Shown here piece after piece: positions 21,033 through 32,304 of a DNA stretch of 35,638 nt (within the stretch, counting starts at the first letter, position 1; each line of letters opens with the position of its first letter). Below the pieces are notes generated by a model that had not been told where the DNA came from, did not search any database, and worked only from the letters and a program-made list of their open reading frames with translations. The translations under genes were made by a program, and so were the position numbers. The stretch is from Paracamarosporium sp. OC-R06-R3 (lineage: Eukaryota; Ascomycota; Dothideomycetes; Pleosporales; Didymosphaeriaceae): positions 16,894 to 52,531 of the forward strand of contig JACVRA010000027.1 of NCBI GenBank assembly GCA_019828545.1. Reading direction: 5' to 3'.

Positions 21033-21097
21033 ATTTTAGTAAGGGCTTAGTAGAGTAATATACTTACTTATCTAATATACTTACTTATTAAGTACGT
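21033..21097 (-). repeat. Right terminal inverted repeat of X
   Basis: Reverse complement begins ACGTACTTAATAAGTAAG and ends CCCTTACTAAAA. TA at 21098-21099 follows. It is less mutated than the left repeat. Confidence 0.85.
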
Positions 21098-22138
21098 TAT
21101 TCCTTTAAAGTTCCTATAAAGTAAATAAGTATATTATTAAAATAGACTATATAGAATATATTTAAATACTTATATAATATTTTATTAATTAACGCCTAAA
21201 ATATTATAAATATATTAATTAACTTAAAGGATATAACTATATACTTATATAATTTTTATTAAGTTTTAAATATAATTTTTTATTCTTTACCTTTAGTTAT
21301 TTATATATAGTAATATTAATTACGTATATTAAACTTTTTAAACTACTTAACTCTTTTAAGCCTATTTATTAACTTTATAATAAGAAGTAGGGGGTACTAG
21401 TTTTTTATTATAGTATTATTTAGCTATTTATAATTTATATAAAGTTATAGCTTACTATTTTTCTTTAGTATTTAAAGAATTAAAAATATAGCTAGGCTTT
21501 TACTTTTTTAAATAAACTACTTACTTAAGTTCTTTTATAAGTACTCCTATAAATCTTTTTTTTAATTTATTAATATTAACCTTAGCTATTTTAGTTATAG
21601 TTTTATATCTTCTTTTAAAGGTATTTTATAATTTTATTCTTAATATTTTAATAAAGTCTTCTTTTTTTTTTCCTTAAAAAGTTATATATATTCTTTATAT
21701 TCTAGAGTTTATTTTATAGAAGTTTTATTATTTTAATTTTTAAAATTTCTTAAATATTTTTACTTATTTTAAAAAATGTCTTTTTAGCTTGTTCCTTTTA
21801 AGACTATCTTACTTTATTAATTATTAGTATAGCTTATTTAGTTATAATTATTTATTTCCTTTAGTTTATTACTAGATTATATTATTTAAGTTAATTATAT
21901 TCTATAATTACTTCTATAGTTCTTATTTATAATATAATAAATTAGTATTGGCTTTTAAATTTATTAAGGTATACTAGTAGAAATAAGGTTTTTAATTATA
22001 AATACTTTTTTTTATATTCTTTTAATAGTATTTTATTTATTATCTTTAGCCTAACTAATTAGTCTTTCTTTTAGTAAGATAGTTTTAACCTTTTAAATAT
22101 ATCTTTAAAAATTAAGTATTTTATTACTCTTAAGTTAA

Positions 22139-22143
22139 TAAGT
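22139..22143. repeat. Left target duplication of the 204-bp solo LTR
   Basis: TAAGT, repeated at 22348-22352. Confidence 0.85.
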
Positions 22144-22347
22144 TATTACGTCACGGGTAGTAGTAATGTAGACTTAACTTAAAGGAATTAATAATAGATT
22201 ATAAAATAGACAAATTACTAGCTAACTATTTTTATTAGCTCTAGTATAATATAACCCCTTATTACCTAACGTGTCCCGTTGGGGCCTAATAGGCCCCGAT
22301 ATCCCGTATAGGGTGAAAACGAGTACTCTTTACCTGCCTATATAATA
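22144..22347 (-). repeat. Solo LTR of the element F family
   Basis: The reverse complement matches 2877-3080 over all 204 bp. Exact 5-bp duplications (TAAGT) on both sides show a complete insertion that later collapsed to one LTR by recombination. It keeps CACGGG, GTGTCCCGTTGGGGCC and CCTGCC, so it is much less mutated than the surrounding gypsy copy and must be younger. Confidence 0.9.
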
Positions 22348-22790
22348 TAAGTACTATTACTTAAAATTTTTTAATTATAATAGTTTTAATTAGCTATAAG
22401 TTTTTATTTAAGTCTTTTATAGTTTATTTTATTATTATTATATCTTTACTAGTTTAGTCTTTAGTTTAGTAGCTTTTTAGTTTTTTAATTATATTTTAAT
22501 TAAATATTTTACTTTTCTTTAAAAGGTTATAATATATTTCGTTTTATAGTAGTTTTTAATTTATTTAAATTATTTTATTTTTTTTACTTCTTTTATACTA
22601 TACCTAGTATAGTTTTTTATTAAATATTTTTATTTATATAAGTCTTAATATTTTTATTTTAAAGTTTTAATAGTAGTAACTTTTTTTTTTATTAAATATT
22701 TTAGTTATTTTTTTTATAGTTCTTTTAGTTTAGTATTATATAAACTAAATTAATCTATAATAGATACTTTTATAAGTTATATATATATAA

Positions 22791-23109
22791 TATAAAAAGG
22801 GTATTATTTTTTAACTTTATTAACTATTATATTAGTATAGAGTTACTTAAAGCTCTAAGCTTAATATAGCTCTAAATAGAGGCATATAAAAGTATATAGT
22901 TAAAGGATAACCTAGAATAAATTAAATACTTTATAGGCCTAGTATAAAAGAATACTAAAAAGCTATTAAGCTATTTATAATAAAGAGCTGGCTATATAGG
23001 TAGACTTAATCTACGTTATTAAAATTTTATTTATTTAAGCTCCTAATAATTATAGCTCTACTAAGCCACTAGGGCCTAATATAATTAGTAAGTTTTAAGC
23101 CTTATTATA
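22791..23109 (-). repeat. Solo LTR of the element H family
   Basis: Reverse complement runs from TATAATAAGGC to CCCTTTTTATA and matches 4857-5173. It interrupts the homology between G and element 1 (element 1 about 17095-17150). No clear target duplication can be read; about 35 bases of G seem to be missing. Confidence 0.75.
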
Positions 23110-23344
23110 GCTATATTCTTACTATATATTTTTAATTCTAATATAGTAGATATTTTTATATATAATATTTAATCTATTTTAAGTATATATACTATTTAGC
23201 CTAATCTTTTAAGTAGTAGATATAGTATAGTTAAATTTTATATTTATTAATTTATAGTCTTCTATAATATACTTTATAAGTAAGCTAATTACCTAAGTAA
23301 GTTAATTAGAATATTAAGCCCTTACTAAAATATATTATTATTTA

Positions 23345-24048
23345 TAGTATAATATAATACCTTAATAATATAATAAATTATCTAAATTAAAAGAAGCTTA
23401 ATTATAGCTTATACTCTAGACTATTAAATAAGATATAACTTTAACTTAGTAATATACTATAACTATTTATAAAGTCTTTTAAAATATTTTTAATATATAA
23501 TATATTAGAACTACCTTTTAATATAATTGTATACCTAACTTAATAAATCTTTTAAAGATAAAGGAGTAGATAATTATTTAGTATATACTTAATTTAAATA
23601 TATAAAGATTTTTACTCTAGTTTATTACTATTAAAAATATAGTTAACTCTTTATTAGCTAAGTAGTACTATAAGCCTATTAGTTAAAACTAAACTATAAA
23701 CTTTATTAAGTATTAACTAAAGCTTATAATAAAATTTAATTAAAAGTATAACTATAAAAAAGCCCTTTATAAAGATTTTAAGATTATATAAGCTTAGTTC
23801 TAGCTTATAGAAAATACTAAAGCTAAGTATAGTATTTTAAATAATAATATTTATAATTTTAATAAGTTAAACTTTATAATAGGTATAATATTAACTAAAG
23901 TAGTAGTTATAAACTTTAAGTATTAAAAATAACTAAAGAGTATATAGTAAAGTAACTAAAAGTAAACTATAATTATTTAAAATATTAATATAATAAAATA
24001 GATAATTTTACTTTTTATTATTTTTTAGAATAAGTATTACCTCTTTAC
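23345..24048 (+). pseudogene. N-terminal half of a Fot1/pogo transposase (Y)
   Basis: The frame (starts equal to 2 modulo 3 at the core) parallels the X transposase. The N-terminal part begins near 23375 with an LKEA-like segment. The first catalytic block reads IYNFNKLNF at 23849-23875, with the catalytic Asp again Asn at 23861-23863 and the Gly of GF now Asn. The next block, GIILTKVVVINFKY, follows. The second and third Asp lie beyond the insertion of element B. The copy is inactive. Confidence 0.85.
24044..24048. repeat. Probable left target duplication of element B
   Basis: TTTAC just before the LTR of B. Its partner would lie outside the window, so this is inferred from position only. 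Confidence 0.4.
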
Positions 24049-24570
24049 TATTATAGGGTGTACTATATACCTAGTTTAATCTATATTAAAGTAGTAGAGT
24101 TTACTTATAGTAGGGCCTATAGAGCTTTAGTAATAAAAAGTAATTTAATAATAAAAGTTATTAAGCTTTAATTAAGTATTAAGAATACTTAATAATATAT
24201 TAAGAGAAGACTAATTATTCTTATATAAAAGAATTACTTAACTAAAAAGTTAAGATATAATTTAAGTTAACTATAAAAAATAGAAAAAGTATAGAGATTC
24301 TTTTAAATTATATATTAGTTATTCTATCCTTCTACTATTAAGATGTCTTACTAAGAGGAGGTAGTCCTAGGGACTTCCTTAATATATAAAATATTATTAT
24401 ATAAGGTAGTCCTATAAATACCTTATATTTATAAAATATTATTATATAACTTTAGTTAACTTATTCTACCCTATAGGATTTCTTTATTACCTTAATTAGT
24501 ACTAGGCCCTTTAAGCCTTAATACCTTATACTTATTATTTTATAGCTACTTCCTTTTTATACTTGTAATA
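24049..24570 (-). repeat. 3' LTR of element B
   Basis: Starts TATTATAGGGTG and ends CTTGTAATA. It is 522 bp, about 30-40 bp shorter than the LTRs of elements 1 and 2, and contains an internal duplication around AAAATATTATTATATAA (near 24390 and 24430). Confidence 0.85.
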
Positions 24571-24781
24571 TTACCCCCCTATTTAAAGTTTTTATTTTAA
24601 AGACTTGTCTAATTTATTAACTATACTATATTATATTATTTAAGTATAAAGGTAGGTATTTTTATTTTATTATATCCTTTTCCTCTTTATTTTTATCTAT
24701 TTAATTATATTAAAAGCTCTTTATTCTTCTATTATAAGTTATTATTTATATACCTTAAAGGTTTAGTTCTATTCTTTAAAG

Positions 24782-25147
24782 ATGCTAAGAGGTTATAAGT
24801 ATTATATAAAGAATAAGCTTTACTACTTTATAAATATTAAGTCTAGTTACTATATAAAATATATCTCTACCTATATAAAGTATAGTCTTTAGGTTTTAGA
24901 GAAAGAGTAGGATAAGGTTTAGCTTAAGTAAAAGTAAAAGTATTTAAAGCTTCTAGAGTTTAAAGTTAATATAGTATACCTATGCCTTAAACTAGCTTAT
25001 ATTAAAGCTTATAAGTAAAAGTTTACTTATTATAATCTTATAGTTACTAATACTATTAATAGTTTATAAAAGAAGGTTTTAAAGAATATAATTATTAGTA
25101 CTACTTTTATTCTACTACTATTTAAACCCTTAGCTAATTCTAATTAG
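24782..25147 (+). pseudogene. Convergent cysteine-cluster frame of element B
   Basis: This copy starts with a surviving ATG at 24782-24784 and runs to a TAG at 25145-25147 in one phase, with about eight internal stops. It begins MLRGYKYYIKNKLYY, which fits GCxxCxxxxxxC with cysteines turned to Tyr, then SSYYIKYISTYIKYS for the second CX2CX6C. A charged helix-like segment follows (VLEKE, KYLKLLEFKV). Order and spacing match elements 1 and 2 although the residues differ, so the protein diverged between subfamilies while keeping the cysteine pattern. That is what selection on a real protein would leave. Confidence 0.75.
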
Positions 25148-25229
25148 TTATAAATTAATTCTCCCTTCTTTAACTTTTCTAATTTCCTTTATAATTTTAA
25201 TGCTGTTTCTTTAGCTTTAAGTTTTAAAT

Positions 25230-26490
25230 TATACTTCTTTAGAAGTATACTTTTATACGTTTATACTAGAAGTTCTCTAGTAATTTCTTATAGTTTATAA
25301 GGTTTTTCTTTAGTTCTTATATATTATACTACTTTAGCCATCCTTTTTATAATACTAGGTATTTAAGTTAACTATTAATTTTTTATAAGTTCTTAATTTC
25401 TTTAACTTTGTACTTATTGTCTTTTAGTTTTAACTAAGTCTTTATTAAAGTATTTAAAGGTACTAGTTCTAATAGTAACTTATAAAAGGTAGGGTATATT
25501 TTAATTCCTTTTAGTAATTTAAGCTTATTTATAATTAATTTTTTATTTTCTAGAATTTTAAAGGGTCTTACCTATAGATAATTTAGTTTCTTACTTTACT
25601 ATTTAATTTTAAGATTTTTCTATAATAAGAAAACTTTATCTCCTTTTTTAAGAATTAATTTTTTAATCCTTTACTTATTTATATTCCTAAATACTAAAAG
25701 GGCCTTATAAGATATCCTATTTTATAGGGTTTTATATATTTTCTTTATTTTTTAAGCCTTTTTTTAAGCTCCTATAGTAGTGCTTTTTACGTTTCTAGGG
25801 TCTCTATAGGCTACTAACTTATACCTATAGTTAATATAGTATAGTAAATAGCCTATTATACTTAACTTAATACTATTATATATTAACTATACTATTAATA
25901 GGAGTTTAACCTAGTTATTTTACTACTTATTTACGTAGAATTATAGATACTATTCTAGTATTTAATTTATATATTTTATTTATCTATTTATTTAAGAATA
26001 GAAATTTATTAAGAGCTTTCTTATTATTTTTAAAGTACTTATAAACGTGTTTTAGTATTTAAACGTAAAGAGTTTATCTTTATTTATAATAATTTTATTT
26101 AGGGTACTATACTTTAAGAGAAGTGCTCTATTAATTTTATAGGCTAGTTCTTCTACTATTATTAATTTTTTTATAGGTATAAATTTGGCTACTTTTATTA
26201 GTTAATTTATAATGTTTAATATTATATTATATATTTTATTTAATCTTAGTTATAGTAATACTAAAAGCTTTACTATAAAGTCTATTATTATACTTAATTA
26301 TAATTACTTTAGTAGTAGTAGGGGTTATAGTAACCTATAGAGCTTATATTTCTTAAGCTTATTTTTATAATAAGTTAAATAGTTATCTAATATCCTTTTA
26401 ACTACCTCCTTAAGTTTAGGTATAGTATATTTATTTATAATCTAATATATTATTTTTTTAATACTAAAGTATCTCTATTTCCTTAACTTA
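25230..26490 (-). pseudogene. pol: Pol 3' part of element B (integrase C-terminus and chromodomain)
   Basis: Aligns throughout with element 1 at about 13200-14480 on the minus strand: chromodomain near 25240-25400, GPF region near 25560-25640, integrase core near 26150-26290. The reading frame is broken by many stops. It continues at 33861 after element 2. Confidence 0.85.
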
Positions 26491-26495
26491 TAAAG
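26491..26495. repeat. Left target duplication of element 2
   Basis: TAAAG, repeated at 33856-33860. Confidence 0.9.
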
Positions 26496-27056
26496 TATTA
26501 ATGGGGTAATATATACCTAGTTTAATCTATATTAAGGCAGGAGGGTTTACTTATAATAGAGCCATTAGAACTTTAGTAATAAAAAAGTAGTTAATAATAA
26601 AGGATAGGTAAGCTTTAATTATATATTAGAGATACTTAATAATAACTTGTATTAAGGTAAGGCTAACTATTCTTATGTAAAAGAATTACTTACAATTTAG
26701 GGTTAACTAAAGAGTTAAAATACAATCTAAGTTATAAGAGTTAACTATAAAGAAAGGGAAAAGTATAGAGATCCTCTTAGACTATATACTAATTATTTTA
26801 TTCTTTAATTTTATTCTAATTTGTCTATACTCTCTCTACTTTAGGAAAGCACTTTAAGTGCTCTCCTTACTAAGAGAGAGTAGTATTATATAACTTCCTT
26901 AAATACTTTATCTACTAAGAGAGAGTACTATTACGTAACTCTAGTTAACTTATTCTACCCTATAAGATTCCTTTATTACCTTAATTAGCGTTGGGCCTAG
27001 AGGGCCCTAATGCCTTATATATATTATTTTATAGTTATTTTTTTATACTTATAATA
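26496..27056 (-). repeat. 3' LTR of element 2
   Basis: Starts TATTAATGGGGT and ends CTTATAATA. Contains GGGCCTAGAGGGCCC near 26993-27007 and a long hairpin at 26843-26867. Confidence 0.92.
26843..26867. terminator. Hairpin in the element 2 LTR, possible RNA processing signal
   Basis: AGGAAAGCACTT and AAGTGCTCTCCT form 12-bp arms with one mismatch and a one-base centre. The partner LTR has AGGAGAGC and GCTCTCCT at 33642-33649 and 33659-33666. The role is not known; an LTR hairpin could act in transcript ending or packaging. Confidence 0.45.
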
Positions 27057-27072
27057 TTACCCCCCTATTTAT
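27057..27072 (-). other. Polypurine tract of element 2
   Basis: Minus strand reads AAATAGGGGGGTAA against the 3' LTR. Confidence 0.7.
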
Positions 27073-27267
27073 AGTTTTTATTTTAAAAGCTTATCTAATT
27101 TATTAACTATACTACGTTGCGTTATTTAGGTATAAAAGTAGATAGTCTAGTCTTATTATAACCTTTTCCTCTTTATTTTTACCTTTCTAACTATACTAAA
27201 AGTTTAGACCTCTTTAATTAAATACTTTTATTATTATATTGCCTAGATTCTTACTATAGGTATTAAG

Positions 27268-27669
27268 ATGCTAACCCCCTATAGTTGTTATAAAGAGAAG
27301 GGTTTAAAGTGTATAATAAAGTTATTAACTAGTTACTATACTTTCTATATTCGTACATAGTATCGTTGTAATTTAGTATTATTAAAAATAAAGTGGTAAG
27401 AATTAAAGGATGAGTAGTATTATCTTTAGATTAATATTCTTTACCTAAAGGAGTCCTTAACTTATGCTTAACAGGAGTTATTAGAGGCTTAGGAGAAAGA
27501 GTATTATTATAAGTATAAAAACACTACCTCTATAGAGAAGTTAAAAGAGTTAAAGTATATTATTAAACTAGCTAAGTTATCTTTATTTATTTCTTTAGCT
27601 AGTATAATTACTATTATAGCTCTATCTTCTAAATTTTTACTATCTAAGCCCTTATTTAACTTAGGCTAG
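27268..27669 (+). pseudogene. Convergent cysteine-cluster frame of element 2, best-preserved copy
   Basis: Starts at an intact ATG (27268-27270) and stays in one phase for about 134 codons to a TAG at 27667-27669, with about eight internal stops. The N-terminus reads MLTPYSCYKEKGLKC: a CX2CX6C motif in which two cysteines survive. The second cluster reads YTFYIRT-stop-YRC, again CX2CX6C. A long charged region follows (ELKDE, LKESLTYA, QELLEA, EKEYYYKYKN, EKLKELKYIIKLAKL), strongly suggestive of a coiled coil. A Ser/Thr/Ala/Pro-rich stretch ends the frame. It lies downstream of the pol stop and points toward pol. I know of no function. The paired cysteine clusters suggest zinc binding. Confidence 0.78.
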
Positions 27670-27769
27670 TTATAGGCTAATTCTTCCTTTTTTAACTTCT
27701 TTAATTTCTTTTATAATTTTAATCCTAGCCCTTTGTTTTTAGGTTTTAGGTTGTACTTTCCTAGAAGCG

Positions 27770-30700
27770 TGTCTCTGTACGCTTATACTAGAAGTCCTTT
27801 AGTAATTTCTTATAATTTGTAAGGTTTTCTTTTAGTTCCTATGTATTATATTATTCTAGCTATCCTTTTTATAATACTAGGTACTTAAGTTAACTATTAA
27901 TTTTCTATAGGTTTTTAATAGCTTTAACCTTATACTTATTGTCTTTTAGTTTTAACTAGGTTTTAATTAAAGCCTTTAGAGGTACTAGTTTTAATAGTAA
28001 TTTATAAAAGGTTAAGTAAATTTTAATTCCTTTAGGTAATTAAAGCTTATTTATTATTAGTTCTTTATTCTCTAGAATTTTAAAGGGTCCTACCTATAGG
28101 TAATCTAGTTTTTTACTTTACCTTTTTATTTTAAGATTTTTTTATAATAGGAAAACTTTATTCCCTTTTTTAAAGGTTAGTTTTTTAATCCTTTATTTAT
28201 TTACGTTCCTAGATATTAAGAGGGCCTTATAGGATATCCTATCTTATAAGACTTAATATATTTTCTTTATTTTCTAAGCCTTTTCTTAAGCTTCTATAGT
28301 AATGCTTTCTACGTCTCTTGAGTCCTAATAAGTAACTAGCTTATATCTATAATTAGTGTAGTAGGGTAAGTATTCTGTTATACTTAATTTAGTACTATTA
28401 TATACTAACTATATAGTTAGTAGGAGTTTAACCTAGTTATCCTACTATTTATTTACGTAAAATTGTAGGTATTATTTTAATATTTAATTTATACATTCCG
28501 TCTATCCATTTATTTATAAATAGAAACTTATTAAGAGCTTTTTATATATTCCTAATATATTTATAAACGTGTTCTAGTATTTAGATATAAAGAGTTTATC
28601 TCTTTCTATAATTATTTCTATTAGGGTTTTATACTTTATAAAGAGTACTTTATCTACTTTATAAGCTAATTCCTTTACTATTATAGATTTTTCTATAGGT
28701 ATAAACTTTACTACTTTAGTTAATTAATCTACTATATTAAGTATAGTATTATATATTTATTTAGACTTTAGTTATAGTAATATTAAAAGCTTTATTATAA
28801 AGTTTATTATTATACTTAACTATAGTTAGTCTAGTAGGGGTAGAGGTTATAATAACCTATAAGGCTTATATCTTTTAAGCTTATTCTTATAATAGGTTAA
28901 ATAGTTGTCTATTACCTTTTTTACTATCTTCTTAAGTTTAAAGATAGTATATTTATTTGTGATTTAGTATATTGTTTTTTTAATACTAGAGTAATCTTAT
29001 TTCCTTAACTTATAGAGCTTTCTTATTAAAAAGTCTTCTTAGTCTTTTTATATAATCTACCTTTGCTAGTAGTCCTTTCTCTTAAACTTTATTTAGTAGA
29101 AGTAATATTCCTCTCTTTATTTATTAAAGAGTCTTATATAGTCTTAAAAGTTATATACTTTTAATCCTTTATAGTTAAGTAGAACTGCCTACTATACTTC
29201 TATCTAATATACGTAGTATTTTAAGTTTATTTAATAGTATAGTTCTTTTAGTTAATTATACTATAAGGTACTATTACTTACTACTTTTAGTAATATAGTT
29301 TATACCTTAAGTTTCTTTTCTATAAGGTTTAATCTTTAGCTTAGGGTATCTACTACCCTATTTAATGTTTCTAGTTTATAGTAGATTTTAAAGTTAAAGT
29401 TTATAAAAAACTCTATTTATTATACTTAGTATTAATTAAGTTTCTTTATTATAGTAAAGCTTATTAGATTTTAGTAGTCTATTTAAACTTTTATCTAGTA
29501 TAGTATACTTATATACTATACTTTCTATTATTTAAAAGTATTTACTACTCTTAGTAGTTCCTTATTGTAAATATTATAGTTTAGTTCTACCCCTAAGAAC
29601 TTTTAAGAGTAGTAGAACACTAGTCTCTATTTTCTATCTTTATATAGTTATAAAAGAATTACTTCTAGTGTACGGTCTAAAGCGTCTGTTTTTAAGTAGG
29701 TTTTCTACCTTAGGTTATACATCTATAATAACGGTCCTTTAAGGAATCTTCTTTTAAGTTTCTTAAATACTTCTTTTACTTCCTTTATAAGGCCTTTCTA
29801 TTAATCCTTTTTTATAAGATTAGTTATTAGGGCTATAACCTTAGAGTAGTCCTTAATAAACTTTTAATAGAAGTTAGTAAACTTTAGAAAGAACTATATA
29901 TCTTTTACTAACTTAAGTTTCTACTAATCCTATATAGTAGCTATCTTTTTTAGATTTATAAATACGCCTTTCCTTAAGATTACAAATCTTAGGTACTCTA
30001 TTTTAATAATATAAAATTTATATTTTTCTAGATAAAAAAGTAATTTATACTTTTTTATTTTTTTAAGTACTTTTTTTATATACTCCTTATATTCTTCTAG
30101 AGTTCCTAAGGAGTAGATAAGTACGTTATTAAGGTATACTATATAAAATACATTTAAGTACTTATATAGTACTTTATTAATTAGCGCTTAAAATATAGTA
30201 GGTATATTAATTAGTCTAAAGAATATAACCGTATACTTATATAGGCTATAGTATATTCTAAATATTATTTTTTATTTATACCTTTCTACTATTTATATAT
30301 AGTAATACCTATTATATATATTAAATTTTATAAACTACTTAGCTCCTCTAAGCCTATCTATTAGCTTTATAATAAGTAGTAAGGAATATTAATTCTTTAT
30401 TATAGCCTTATTTAGCTATCTATAATCTATATAAAGTCTTAGCTTACTATTTTTCTTTAGTACCTATAAGATAGAGAACGTAGCTAGACTCTTACTTTTC
30501 TAAATAAATTATTTTACTAGATTCTTTTATAGGTATTCTTATAATTCCCTTTTCTAGTCTACTAATATTAGCCTTAGCTATTTTAGTTATAGTTTCGTAC
30601 CTTCCTCTAAAGGTATCCTATAATCCTATTTCTAGTATTTTAGTAAAGCCTTTTTTTTATTTTCTTTAAAGAGTTCTATATACTCTTTATATTCTAGTAG

Positions 30701-31240
30701 AATATTTATAGGCGTAGGTATTACTTAAAGATTTAATCTTTATATCTATATAACTCTAATATCTTAGGGTTTCTTTTTTATAAGTCTTACTATTTTAGCT
30801 TTAGAAATCTCTTAAACTTTGTTATCTATTTTAGGGAATACTCTTTTAGCTCGTCCCTTTTAGGGCTATCTTACTCCCTTAATTACTAGCGTAGTTTATC
30901 TAGCTATAATAGTTTATTTCCTTTAGTCTATTACTAGGTTATATTTTTAAAGCTAATTATAATTAATAATTACTTCTACTATTCCTATTTATATAATAGT
31001 AAACTTATATTAGCTCTTAAATCCCTTAAGGCCTACTAGTAGAGGTAGAGTTTCTAGCTATAAATACTCTTTTTTATACTCTTATAATAGTATTCCGTCT
31101 ACTATCTCTAACCTAACTAGCTAGTCCTTTTATTAATAAGGTAATCCTAACCTTTTAACTACATTCTTAGAGATTAGGTATTTTATTACTCTTAAGTTAA
31201 TTAATACTATTACTTAAAATCCTCTAATTATAATAGTTTT
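27770..31240 (-). pseudogene. pol: Pol of element 2 (RIP-inactivated, lightly)
   Basis: All checkpoints lie in one phase (first base equal to 1 modulo 3), so no net frameshift has occurred over 3.4 kb. Protease LIN at 31196-31204. RT: FRLINIPTIF-stop at 30188-30220 and VYLNNVLIYS with LNN (30125-30133) for LDD. RNase H: TDALDRTL with its first Asp kept (29684-29686). Integrase: IINF, first Asp now Asn (28802-28804), and IVD-stop-LTK, second Asp kept (28727-28729). GPF motif read VGPFKILENKELII near 28090. Chromodomain at 27791-27940 (NKYKVKAIKNL, then YLVL..KG..E..NT..ELKENL). The domain set defines a chromovirus pol. Fewer stops than in element 1. Confidence 0.92.
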
Positions 31241-32304
31241 AGTTAGCTAAAGGTCCTTATTAAGGTTTTTAATAACTTATTTTACTATTATTATACCCTT
31301 ACTAGCCTAGCCTTTAGCCTAGTAGCCTCTTAGTTTTTTAGTTATATAAATATTAATTATTTACTTTTAGCTACTTAAATTTCCGTGTACTAGTACTTAT
31401 AGGTGTTTATTATCTAGTTATAGTATTTTTCTTCTTTAGTAGGGTTATTTTCCCCGTATTAATAGTAGTTCTTTACTAGATACTTTTATTATTATAAATT
31501 CCTATACCTCTAGCTATAGGATTTATAGGCTACTACCTTTTTTTTTATAAGGTGTCTTAGGTAACCTTTTACTTTATAATCTCTTTAGTCTTTTATTATA
31601 TAGACTAGGTCTTATTATAGTAGGTACTTTTAAATATTATATATATAGGAAATATTAATAGACTTACTATTTAATCCCTTTAACTATATCCTAGTTGTAT
31701 ACTTCTAGTCCTAGTATATAGAGTAAGTATATTAATAGTACTTATACTATTTAAGGTAAGTATACTCCTAGCCCTATCCTTCTATATTATAGATATAGTA
31801 TAGTTGGATTTTATATTTATAGTCTTTTAGCCTTACATAGTCTTAGTTACCTAATACTTTAATAATTAACTTTTATTTTACCTTATAGGTATTATAGGCA
31901 TTCTTATAGTAGTTCTACTATTTAATTTTATTATAGTTATTTTCTACTTATATCTACTATATAGGTACTAATATAGTACCTTATCGTCTTTTAGCCTATT
32001 TATATATATCTTAAAGTTTAAACTCTATAATCTTAATTTTTTCTTAGTAGTTAAGGGCTAGATAGTCTTCTTATTTATAAACCTAGTAGACTTTCTATAA
32101 TACCTAGTTTATAATTTTATCTTTAGTAGTTTTAGTTTATATTTCCTATTATAAGTTACTTATTATTATAACTTCTTAACCTATAGGTTTTTAAGGTTCC
32201 TTAGGCTTATTATTCTTAAGTAGTAGTAATATTCCTAGACTTAAGTTTACTATTTTAACCTTTATAATTTTAGCCCTTTTTTTAGCCTTTGTTTAGTTTT
32301 CTAG

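Larger units (their letters stand above)
11840..21097 (-). mobile_element. Transposon X: Fot1/pogo-type DNA transposon, split by element 1
   Basis: X has terminal inverted repeats of about 64 bp (11840-11904 and 21033-21097) flanked by TA (11838-11839 and 21098-21099), the target duplication of the Tc1/mariner superfamily. Element 1 plus one copy of its 5-bp duplication (11962-19302) is inserted near the left end. Without it X is about 1.92 kb, counting the 75-base N gap, a normal size for a fungal Fot1-like element. The minus strand encodes a transposase. Restoring the host sequence around X joins the two halves of the gypsy copy G without loss. Confidence 0.9.
21098..23266 (-). mobile_element. 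Element G, segment 2: RT and protease part of the oldest family A copy
   Basis: This segment continues segment 1 (5174-6034) and aligns with element 1 at about 15549-17285. On the minus strand the RT box reads VYFNNILIYF (FNN at 21133-21141), in place of FDD. The protease motif region is at about 22130-22145, and the 204-bp solo LTR (22144-22347) inserted a few bases from it. A second solo LTR of the H family lies at 22791-23109. Y begins at the right end. Homology to element 1 picks up again on both sides of each insertion. Degradation is stronger than in elements 1 and 2. Confidence 0.82.
23267..24048 (+). mobile_element. Transposon Y: second Fot1/pogo copy, cut off by element B
   Basis: TA at 23265-23266 is followed by a terminal repeat ATATACTTTATAAGTAAG..CCCTTACTAAAATATA that aligns with that of X. 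The interior follows X closely for about 700 bp. Transcription is on the plus strand, opposite to X. Element B is inserted at 24049 and its other end is outside the window, so the right end of Y is not seen. Confidence 0.88.
24049..26495 (-). mobile_element. Element B, left segment: 3' LTR and 3' end of a family A gypsy copy
   Basis: Contains a 522-bp 3' LTR (24049-24570), a polypurine tract, the convergent cysteine-cluster frame (24782-25147) and the chromodomain and integrase part of pol (about 25230-26490, minus strand). It is broken at TAAAG (26491-26495) by element 2 and resumes at 33856 without loss: the phrase matching element 1 at 14461-14490 is split precisely there. Confidence 0.9.

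Noticed and set aside
22791..23109. At first taken for a MITE shared with 4880-5170
   Set aside because: It has no terminal inverted repeats. Its ends are TG...CA-like and the other copy directly follows a polypurine tract and a gypsy pol, so it is an LTR.
27700..27900. A second minus-strand frame over the element 2 chromodomain looks long and basic
   Set aside because: It is a shadow. The frame in phase with RT and integrase gives the GPF motif and a chromodomain over the same bases.
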